Source: Bacteroidota bacterium (GTDB lineage: Bacteria; Bacteroidota; Bacteroidia; Chitinophagales; Chitinophagaceae). Taken from it: DNA of 11,700 bases. The stretch is taken from positions 1-11,700 of the forward strand of contig CANHIR010000048.1 in assembly GCA_947461015.1 (NCBI GenBank). The letters run 5' to 3'. Below the pieces are notes generated by a model. The model worked only from the letters and a program-made list of their open reading frames with translations. It was not told the origin of the DNA and made no database searches. Shown here one piece after another: positions 7,450 to 11,700 of this stretch (positions are counted from its first letter, which is position 1; each line of letters opens with the position of its first letter). Both the position numbers and the translations under genes were made by a program.

Positions 7450-7797
7450 CTAAGCGTGTAGTTTATCTTTTTTCGCCAGTAATGCGTCAACCGTTTCTTG
7501 GTATAACTCATCATGTACGCAACAGTCAACAGGACAAACTGCAGCACATTGAGGTTCCTCATGGAAACCTTGACATTCGGTACACTTATTGGCAGTAATA
7601 TAGTAGGTATCTGATGCAATGGGAGCAATACGTGCATTCGCATCAACAGCTGTTCCATCTAACAAATTAAAACTTCCTTTTACTGTTGTACCGTCAGCCA
7701 TTGCCCACTCCACACCACCTTCATAGATAGCATTGTTAGGACATTCTGGCTCACAAGCCCCACAGTTAATACATTCGTCGGTAATTTTCAGTGCCAT
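7450..7797 (-). CDS. Ferredoxin with two [4Fe-4S] clusters
   Basis: A 115-residue soluble electron carrier. Cluster motif 1 is C9-x2-C12-x2-C15-x3-C19-P. Motif 2 is C72-x2-C75-x8-C84-x3-C88-P, with the eight-residue gap seen in the Allochromatium-type subfamily, whose clusters have very different, very low potentials. About 50 residues separate the two motifs (20-71), longer than in minimal clostridial ferredoxins. There is an additional Cys-Cys at 92-93. It has its own promoter and terminator, so it is monocistronic, and is divergent from the acyl-CoA reductase. The electron donor and acceptor cannot be read from the sequence. Confidence 0.94.
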   Translation of the reverse strand: MALKITDECINCGACEPECPNNAIYEGGVEWAMADGTTVKGSFNLLDGTAVDANARIAPIASDTYYITANKCTECQGFHEEPQCAAVCPVDCCVHDELYQETVDALLAKKDKLHA

Positions 7798-7822
7798 AAA
7801 AAAAATTTAGTAATTAGTAACG

Positions 7823-7830
7823 TACTTTTG
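7823..7830 (+). promoter_or_regulatory. Candidate -7 box for the acyl-CoA reductase gene
   Basis: TACTTTTG matches TAnnTTTG exactly and predicts transcription from about 7835, leaving a leader of about 19 nt before the ATG at 7854. No TTG is found at the expected -33 distance, so the promoter may be weak or need help. Confidence 0.5.
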
Positions 7831-7835
7831 TATTA

Positions 7836-7865
7836 CAAATATAAAGAACTGACATGAACATTCAA
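7836..7865 (-). promoter_or_regulatory. Promoter of the ferredoxin gene
   Basis: On the minus strand, TTG (7865-7863), a 19-bp spacer and TATATTTG (7843-7836) match the Bacteroidota consensus in both boxes. The -33 element lies inside codons 4-5 of the opposite acyl-CoA reductase gene. The predicted start is near 7831, overlapping the start region of the opposing promoter. Confidence 0.7.
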
Positions 7866-8846
7866 GCAAGAATTGACGCTTTTTTTACCCTTGGAGCTAG
7901 CTATTTAAATGAGGAAAACCAGGGTTTTATAGAGGCAAAATGGAAGGCAAATAATCAAAATGCTTGGTTTTTATCCGAGTTTATTAATCAAGCGGCCAAA
8001 CAAATTGTTGACCAATACTTAGGCTTTGATGCATTAACAAACTGGATTCAGTCATACCCTAGTATTTCAAATTCCTCCACAAATAAAAAAATAGGGATTG
8101 TGATGGCTGGGAATATCCCCATGGTTGGCTTTCACGATTTATTAGCGGTACTAATTGCTGGTCATACAGCAGTTGTAAAACTATCTTCAAAGGATACGGT
8201 ACTCATGCAATATATCATTGATTCACTAAAACAAATAAACCCCGATTTCGAAAATTTAATTATTGTCCAAGAGCAACTAAAAAACTGTGACGCATATATT
8301 GCAACCGGTAGTAATAATTCAGGGTCTTATTTTGATCAGTATTTTGGCAAGTACCCCAATATTATAAGAAGGAATAAAACTTCTGTTGCAATTTTGGATG
8401 GGACAGAAACAACTCAAGAACTTAATTTGTTAGCAGATGACATGATGTTGTATTTTGGAATGGGCTGCAGAAATGTAACGCAAGTATGGGTCCCAGCACA
8501 ATATGATTTTATCCCATTAATTGAAGCGTTAAAAAGATATTCCTATTTGGCTGACCAGCATAAATTTAAACACAACTATGATTATCAACTGGCATTATTA
8601 CTAATGAATAGGGAGTTTTTTATGGATGCTGGTGGAATTTTATTAAGTGAAAACCCATCTCCATTTTCCGCCATTTCTCAAATTCATTACCAGTTTTATA
8701 ACGCAGGTGAAACCCCAAATTTGAACACCGTTGATATTCAATGTATAGTAGGCCGTCAGGGTTTGCCTTTTGGTAGTTTACAGCAACCCAGCCTTTCACA
8801 ATACGCCGATGGCATTGATACCCTTTTATTTTTATCAAATATTTAG
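7854..8846 (+). CDS. LuxC-type acyl-CoA reductase
   Basis: A 330-residue protein resembling the LuxC / acyl-CoA reductase branch of the aldehyde dehydrogenase superfamily. These enzymes reduce activated fatty acyl groups (acyl-CoA or acyl-enzyme) to aldehydes with NADPH. Visible features: the nucleotide-binding region KKIGIVMAGNIPMVGFHD (78-95), VVKLSSKD (107-114), TGSNNSG (151-157) and the putative catalytic Cys205 in YFGMGCRNVTQVWVP. LuxC proteins of luminous bacteria are longer (about 480 residues). This shorter form appears complete for the Bacteroidota type, with a normal start and stop. No luxA, luxB, luxD or luxE homologue is nearby, so bioluminescence is not implied. The actual substrate is unknown; fatty-aldehyde or lipid metabolism is the reasonable guess. 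It has no recognisable terminator downstream. Confidence 0.85.
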   Translation: MNIQARIDAFFTLGASYLNEENQGFIEAKWKANNQNAWFLSEFINQAAKQIVDQYLGFDALTNWIQSYPSISNSSTNKKIGIVMAGNIPMVGFHDLLAVLIAGHTAVVKLSSKDTVLMQYIIDSLKQINPDFENLIIVQEQLKNCDAYIATGSNNSGSYFDQYFGKYPNIIRRNKTSVAILDGTETTQELNLLADDMMLYFGMGCRNVTQVWVPAQYDFIPLIEALKRYSYLADQHKFKHNYDYQLALLLMNREFFMDAGGILLSENPSPFSAISQIHYQFYNAGETPNLNTVDIQCIVGRQGLPFGSLQQPSLSQYADGIDTLLFLSNI

Positions 8847-8916
8847 TGAATAAGATACAAAAATTCACAAAAAACGAATATTTTCGTAAATCTTTTGTTA
8901 AACCACCATTTACCAT

Positions 8917-8946
8917 TTGTGACATTCTAACATCTTTATTATTTTG
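8917..8946 (+). promoter_or_regulatory. Candidate promoter of the HtrA protease gene
   Basis: TTG (8917-8919), 19-bp spacer, TTATTTTG (8939-8946), one mismatch to TAnnTTTG. It gives a leader of about 50 nt. A second, weaker possibility is TTG (8955-8957) with TAGAATTTG (8961-8969), but that spacing is far too short for a housekeeping promoter. Confidence 0.4.
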
Positions 8947-9003
8947 CAATACAGTTGGCATAGAATTTGTAAAAAATAAAAAAAACCTCAAACTTAAAAC
9001 AAT

Positions 9004-10515
9004 ATGAAAATCAATTACAAGAATGTGTTGGCCATGATTGGCGTAAGTGTTTGTACTAGCTTAGTATGCTTTTGGGGCTTCTCTAAATGGACCAAGTCAA
9101 ATACCGTTGATTCATTTGGCCAAATGCCTGCAAATTATGCGAGTTTTGTGAATGGTGCAGTTCCAACTGCCTCTACCGATTTTACATTGGCAGCTACTGC
9201 TGCATCACCTGCAGTAGTGCATATAAAAACAAAGACCAATGCAAAGAAAATTGAAAATGGAAATATGCAAAGACAAAGAAATCCATTTTTTGATTTTTTT
9301 GGGGATGACGGCTTAGGTGATTATTTTGGTGGGCCTAGAATGATGCCTGAACAAAGAGCAAGCGGAAGCGGGGTATTAATTACTGCAGATGGATACATAG
9401 TAACAAACAATCACGTTATTAGTGGTGCCGATGAAATAACGGTAACCCTTACAAATAAAAAAGTATATAAGGCAAAAGTGATAGGTGCCGATCCAAATAG
9501 TGATATTGCGGTAATTAAAATTGAAGAGAGCAGCTTACCCTACTTAGTGTATGGAAATAGTGATGACGTGAAATTAGGACAATGGGTACTCGCAATTGGC
9601 TACCCATTAACTTTAGATGTAACCATTACAGCAGGCATTATTAGTGCGAAAAATAGGAGTATCGATATAAATTCAAGACAAGGAGATAAACCCATTGAAT
9701 CATTTTTACAAACCGACGCCGCAGTAAATCAAGGAAATAGCGGTGGCGCCTTGGTAAATATTAATGGAGAATTAGTGGGTATCAACTCTGCAATCATGTC
9801 ACCAACGGGTTCCTATGCTGGATATTCTTACGCCGTTCCTGTCAATATTGTAAAAAAAGTAGTTACTGATATTGTTAAATTCGGCACTGTTCAAAGAGCC
9901 TACTTAGGAGTATCTATGGCACCCGAGGAACTTACTGAAGAACAAATTAAAAAATTCGAATCAGATTTAAATATAAAATACAAAGTTGGAGAAGGTGTTT
10001 TAGTAACGAATGTATTAGAAGGTGGATCTGCAGAAGCGGCAGGTGTTAAATCTGGAGATGTGATAACAAAATTCAATGGCACAGTTGTTAAAAGCTCACC
10101 GGAATTACAAGAACAAGTTTCAAAATACAAACCAGGTGATAAAATTATTTTAACAGTAAAAAGAAATGACAAAGAAATTGCAATCAATGTTGTACTAAAA
10201 TCTAAATTAGGCAATACAGACATTGCAAAAAATAGCAAATCAGCAACTAAACTTGGAGGGAAGTTAGAAACCCTAGATAAAGCAACCGCTGAGAAAAATG
10301 ATATTAAAGGTGGTGTAATTATAAAAGAAGTTGGAACGGGAATCCTTGGTAAAAGCAGAATTGAAAAGGGTTTCGTCATTACAAGTGTTAATGAAGAAGA
10401 AGTGAGCAATGTTGAAGAATTCTACGAGGCAATAAACAAAGCAAGCGGGTCAGTTAAAATAGGTGGATTTTATCCAGGCTATTATGGCACTTATGCATTT
10501 ATAATCAATTTGTAA
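9004..10515 (+). CDS. Periplasmic HtrA/DegP-type serine protease
   Basis: A 503-residue Do-family protease for envelope protein quality control. Residues 8-26 form a hydrophobic N-terminal signal or membrane anchor. The trypsin-like domain covers about 62-295 with the triad His137 (VTNNHVI), Asp167 (NSDIAVIK) and Ser246 (QGNSGGAL). The LA loop at about 80-118 is long and rich in Phe, Asp and Gly, as in DegP-like proteins, where it helps oligomers assemble. PDZ1 spans about 298-400 (starts RAYLGVSMA, with GSAEAAGVKSGDVI). A second, shorter PDZ domain covers about 415-502. The length and two-PDZ layout match full-size DegP/DegQ. It should cleave misfolded periplasmic or outer-membrane proteins and may also act as a chaperone. 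It is a single gene, converging with mazG on a shared terminator. Confidence 0.95.
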   Translation: MKINYKNVLAMIGVSVCTSLVCFWGFSKWTKSNTVDSFGQMPANYASFVNGAVPTASTDFTLAATAASPAVVHIKTKTNAKKIENGNMQRQRNPFFDFFGDDGLGDYFGGPRMMPEQRASGSGVLITADGYIVTNNHVISGADEITVTLTNKKVYKAKVIGADPNSDIAVIKIEESSLPYLVYGNSDDVKLGQWVLAIGYPLTLDVTITAGIISAKNRSIDINSRQGDKPIESFLQTDAAVNQGNSGGALVNINGELVGINSAIMSPTGSYAGYSYAVPVNIVKKVVTDIVKFGTVQRAYLGVSMAPEELTEEQIKKFESDLNIKYKVGEGVLVTNVLEGGSAEAAGVKSGDVITKFNGTVVKSSPELQEQVSKYKPGDKIILTVKRNDKEIAINVVLKSKLGNTDIAKNSKSATKLGGKLETLDKATAEKNDIKGGVIIKEVGTGILGKSRIEKGFVITSVNEEEVSNVEEFYEAINKASGSVKIGGFYPGYYGTYAFIINL

Positions 10516-10530
10516 AACTTACATAAATAA

Positions 10531-10562
10531 AAAAAAAGCCACCTCATTGGTGGCTTTTTTTT
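10531..10562. terminator. Shared bidirectional terminator of HtrA and mazG genes
   Basis: A7, stem GCCACC (10538-10543), loop TCATT, stem GGTGGC (10549-10554), T8. It lies 15 bp past the HtrA stop. On the minus strand the mazG stop codon TAA (10563-10561) is built into the same run, so the terminator begins immediately at the mazG stop. It serves both converging genes. Confidence 0.92.
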
Positions 10563-11331
10563 ATTTCATTTTCTGCCATAAAGCCTCTTTTTCCATTAGG
10601 CTCATTTGAGCAAGATCAAATCCATTTTCATTGGCATAGGCTTCCATTAATTCAAAGCGATGCTTAAACTTCTTATTGGTCTTTTCTAAAGCTGTTTCGG
10701 GATCTATATTTAAGAAACGAGCATAATTAATTAAACTAAACAAAACATCGCCAAATTCTTGTTCCATTTTCTCCTGGTTATTGGCCACTATTTCTGCTTT
10801 TAACTCCCCTATCTCTTCCTCCACCTTATCCCATACCTGTTCTTTATTTTCCCATTCAAATCCTACATGCTTTACTTTTTCTTGTATACGCAATGCTTTT
10901 ACCATAGACGGCAAACTATTGGGCACCCCACTTAAAATAGTTTTAGTTCCTTTCCCTTCTTGTAACTTTAATTGTTCCCAATTTCTTTTTACGTCATCTT
11001 CATTTTCCACCTTTACATCTCCATAAATATGTGGATGTCTGTGTATTAATTTTTTTGCAATGCCTTCCATTACTTCATCCAATGTAAACTTGCTTTGTTC
11101 ATTACCAATTTTTGCATAAAATAAAATATGCAACATAATATCACCCAATTCTTCTTTAATGCCATCCCAGTCTTCTTCCACAATCGCATCTACCAATTCA
11201 TACAACTCTTCAATCGTGTTGCTTCTTAAGCTATGAATAGTTTGTTTTTTATCCCATGGGCATTGTTCACGAAGGGTATCCATGATTTCCACCAATGCTA
11301 AAAACCTTTGAGATATGAGTGATTTATTCAT
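10561..11331 (-). CDS. mazG: Nucleoside triphosphate pyrophosphohydrolase MazG
   Basis: A 256-residue all-alpha NTP pyrophosphatase that hydrolyses (d)NTPs to (d)NMP and PPi, helping to clear non-canonical nucleotides. Signatures: CPWD (24-27); the first metal-binding set EELYE (41-45) with ELGD (61-64); RHPHIYGD (98-105); NWEQLK; the second MazG domain EEEIGEL (171-177) with EFGD (192-195). Both domains keep the EExxE and ExxD acidic residues, as in the full-length two-domain E. coli-type enzyme, and the length matches that type (about 260). The ATG at 11331 follows an A/T-rich leader. It appears monocistronic. No mazEF toxin-antitoxin genes are adjacent. Confidence 0.96.
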   Translation of the reverse strand: MNKSLISQRFLALVEIMDTLREQCPWDKKQTIHSLRSNTIEELYELVDAIVEEDWDGIKEELGDIMLHILFYAKIGNEQSKFTLDEVMEGIAKKLIHRHPHIYGDVKVENEDDVKRNWEQLKLQEGKGTKTILSGVPNSLPSMVKALRIQEKVKHVGFEWENKEQVWDKVEEEIGELKAEIVANNQEKMEQEFGDVLFSLINYARFLNIDPETALEKTNKKFKHRFELMEAYANENGFDLAQMSLMEKEALWQKMK

Positions 11332-11350
11332 AGTAGATAATTAATTGGCG

Positions 11351-11358
11351 CTAAGATA
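11351..11358 (-). promoter_or_regulatory. Candidate -7 box of mazG
   Basis: On the minus strand TATCTTAG followed by CGCC is one mismatch from TAnnTTTG, and gives a start near 11346 and a leader of about 15 nt. No TTG -33 element is found at the proper distance; the upstream sequence is the edge of the repeat copy at 11370-11430. Confidence 0.35.
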
Positions 11359-11369
11359 AGAAAGGAATT

Positions 11370-11430
11370 GGGTCTGCCGACTCATTTCATTCGCCGACTT
11401 CCTCAATATTGGGTCTTACCCAAAGCCTTT
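11370..11430. repeat. Direct repeat copy A (61 bp, 77-bp period)
   Basis: GGG-T-CTGCCGACTCATT...AGCCTTT; 56 of 61 positions agree with copy B by eye. It includes a perfect hairpin TTGGGT-CTT-ACCCAA (11409-11423). No open reading frame or known element was recognised in it. It lies in the spacer between mazG and the tRNA-Leu end. Confidence 0.85.
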
Positions 11431-11446
11431 CAATTAACTTTTATTC

Positions 11447-11507
11447 GGGACTGCCGACTCATTGCATTCGTCGTCTTCCTCGATATTGGGTCTTACCCAA
11501 AGCCTTT
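11447..11507. repeat. Direct repeat copy B (61 bp, 77-bp period)
   Basis: Second copy, offset exactly 77 bp from copy A, with the same hairpin TTGGGT-CTT-ACCCAA (11486-11500). The differences from copy A are scattered single-base changes with no indel, which suggests an old tandem duplication. The 16 bp between the copies (11431-11446) are unrelated to either. Confidence 0.85.
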
Positions 11508-11508
11508 A

Positions 11509-11543
11509 CAACAACAAACTTCGTTTGCTGTTGCGCTTTTTTT
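11509..11543 (+). terminator. Hairpin plus T-run, terminator-like on the plus strand
   Basis: CAACAACAAAC (11509-11519), loop TTC, GTTTGCTGTTG (11523-11533), one mismatch in 11 pairs, then CGC and seven T (11537-11543). It has the form of an intrinsic terminator reading rightwards, yet no plus-strand gene lies to its left before mazG, which runs the other way. It may stop stray transcription from entering the tRNA-Leu locus, or it may be part of the repeat block. Confidence 0.5.
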
Positions 11544-11597
11544 ATGCTCGCCCACTCATTCAAGCAAGCTTGATTCGCGGTCTTGCATAAAAAAAGC
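11535..11597. repeat. Palindromic element with 13-bp inverted ends and a third repeat copy
   Basis: GCTTTTTTTATGC (11535-11547) and GCATAAAAAAAGC (11585-11597) are perfect 13-bp inverted repeats. The 37 bp between them contain a centred hairpin TCAAGC-AA-GCTTGA, and also fragments of the neighbouring direct repeat: GCC.ACTCATT, ATTCGC and CTT in the same order, with the hairpin arm inserted between the first two. The right arm overlaps the T-run of the tRNA-Leu terminator on the minus strand. The arrangement resembles a small non-coding palindromic (REP or MITE-like) element, but no target-site duplication is evident. Confidence 0.6.
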
Positions 11598-11620
11598 CTC
11601 TCACTTTCGTGAGAGGCTTT
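11589..11620 (-). terminator. Intrinsic terminator of the tRNA-Leu transcript
   Basis: On the minus strand, directly after the tRNA 3' end: AAAGCCTCTCAC (11620-11609), loop GAAA, GTGAGAGGCTTT (11604-11593), with the T-run going on to 11589. The 12-bp stem is perfect and capped by a GNRA tetraloop. A strong terminator one base past the tRNA end suggests the tRNA-Leu locus is a functional transcription unit. Confidence 0.92.
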
Positions 11621-11621
11621 G

Positions 11622-11672
11622 TGCCCCAGGCGGGAATCGAACCCGCACGGGCGTTGCGGCCCACAGGATTTT
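11622..11672 (-). tRNA. tRNA-Leu 3' part (from anticodon position 35), probably UAA
   Basis: Minus strand, 5' to 3': AAAA (11672-11669, anticodon-loop positions 35-38), TCCTG (3' side of the anticodon stem), a long variable arm with GGGC/GCCC as in class II tRNAs, T arm GCGGG-TTCGATT-CCCGC, acceptor 3' strand CTGGGGC, discriminator A; CCA is not encoded. The long variable arm with this sequence, the AAAA run and A73 point to tRNA-Leu(UAA). The 5' half (GCCCCAG, D arm and a strand CAGGA to pair with TCCTG) is not in front of it: the preceding bases are unrelated. The gene is therefore either interrupted right after position 34 or is only a 3' fragment. The window ends 28 bp further on, so the other half could not be seen. 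Confidence 0.8.
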
Positions 11673-11700
11673 CTTACTACTATGGTTTTCACCACCCTAC
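11673..11700 (-). other. Possible 3' end of a group I intron inside tRNA-Leu(UAA)
   Basis: On the minus strand the 28 bp before the tRNA 3' part end in ...GTAGTAAG, so a G (c11673 on the plus strand) sits directly before the AAAA of the anticodon loop. Group I introns end in a conserved G (omega-G), and those known in cyanobacterial tRNA-Leu(UAA) are inserted exactly between anticodon positions 34 and 35. Just upstream is TGGT-GAAA-ACCA (11694-11683), a stem capped by a GNRA tetraloop of the kind common in structured introns, for example in a P9 hairpin. The core (P3-P8, P7 G-binding site) would lie outside the window, so this is a hypothesis. The alternative is element DNA joined to a tRNA fragment at an att site. 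Confidence 0.4.

Noticed and set aside
8874..8887. Small hairpin ACGAA-TATT-TTCGT after the acyl-CoA reductase gene
   Set aside because: The 5-bp stem is weak and is not followed by a proper T-run, so I do not call it a terminator.
8956..8972. A sigma-54-like site TGGCAT-N5-TTGTA upstream of the protease gene
   Set aside because: The -12 element lacks the invariant GC (it has GT), and a better housekeeping-type promoter lies slightly upstream.
9900..10409. A 169-codon minus-strand open frame opposite the HtrA PDZ region
   Set aside because: It lies entirely within a strongly supported protease gene and its low-complexity Ser/Leu/Pro translation has no recognisable domain.
10561..11331. MazG as part of a toxin-antitoxin or defence locus
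   Set aside because: It is a full two-domain housekeeping MazG with no mazEF, nuclease or phage genes nearby.
11370..11507. Possible CRISPR array at the right-hand repeats
   Set aside because: Only two copies, unit length 61 bp with a 16-bp spacer and internal mismatches; no cas genes. This is not the CRISPR architecture.
11459..11695. A 78-codon minus-strand open frame at the right end
   Set aside because: It runs through the tRNA-Leu 3' part, its terminator hairpin and the palindromes. The reading frame has no domain, and the overlap with structured RNA explains it as chance.

Overview
The window reads as chromosomal DNA of a Bacteroidota bacterium, most likely Chitinophagaceae-like (family level is inference). 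Supporting signs are AT-rich coding sequence, A-rich leaders without Shine-Dalgarno motifs, several promoters of the Bacteroidota form TTG-N19/20-TAnnTTTG, a TonB-dependent receptor, GIN-domain and PASTA envelope proteins, and tRNA genes that do not encode CCA. Most genes are housekeeping or envelope functions; the unusual material is at the right edge.

Layout. Positions 21-177 (minus) hold an initiator tRNA-fMet with its own promoter and terminator. Positions 349-834 (plus) encode a small secreted beta-barrel protein. Positions 871-1653 (minus) encode a secreted GIN/DUF2807 repeat protein. Positions 1700-4120 (plus) form one regulatory unit: promoter, TPP riboswitch, 729-residue TonB-dependent receptor (predicted thiamin or thiamin-precursor uptake across the outer membrane) and terminator. 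Positions 7387 down to 4170 (minus) form a tight four-gene run: D-Ala-D-Ala ligase, a membrane-anchored three-PASTA protein, a single-domain rhodanese and a secreted proline-iminopeptidase-like hydrolase. A 2[4Fe-4S] ferredoxin (minus) and a LuxC-type acyl-CoA reductase (plus) diverge from a 56-bp spacer with overlapping, face-to-face -7 boxes. A periplasmic HtrA/DegP-type protease (plus) and MazG (minus) converge on a shared terminator.

The right end, 11332-11700, has no credible protein gene. It contains two 61-bp direct repeats at a 77-bp period, a diverged third copy inside a 13-bp perfect inverted repeat, a further hairpin, a strong terminator, and the 3' part of a tRNA-Leu. That tRNA is recognisable only from anticodon position 35 to the discriminator base. 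The base before this point is G, and before that lies a GAAA-capped hairpin rather than the 5' half of a tRNA. This is what the 3' splice junction of a group I intron in tRNA-Leu(UAA) would look like. The main alternative is a tRNA fragment left at the att site of an integrated element. The sequence just beyond the window would decide between them.

Functional themes are thiamin uptake under TPP control, peptidoglycan precursor synthesis with envelope quality control (Ddl, PASTA, HtrA), nucleotide-pool cleaning (MazG) and fatty-acyl/redox chemistry (LuxC-type reductase, ferredoxin).
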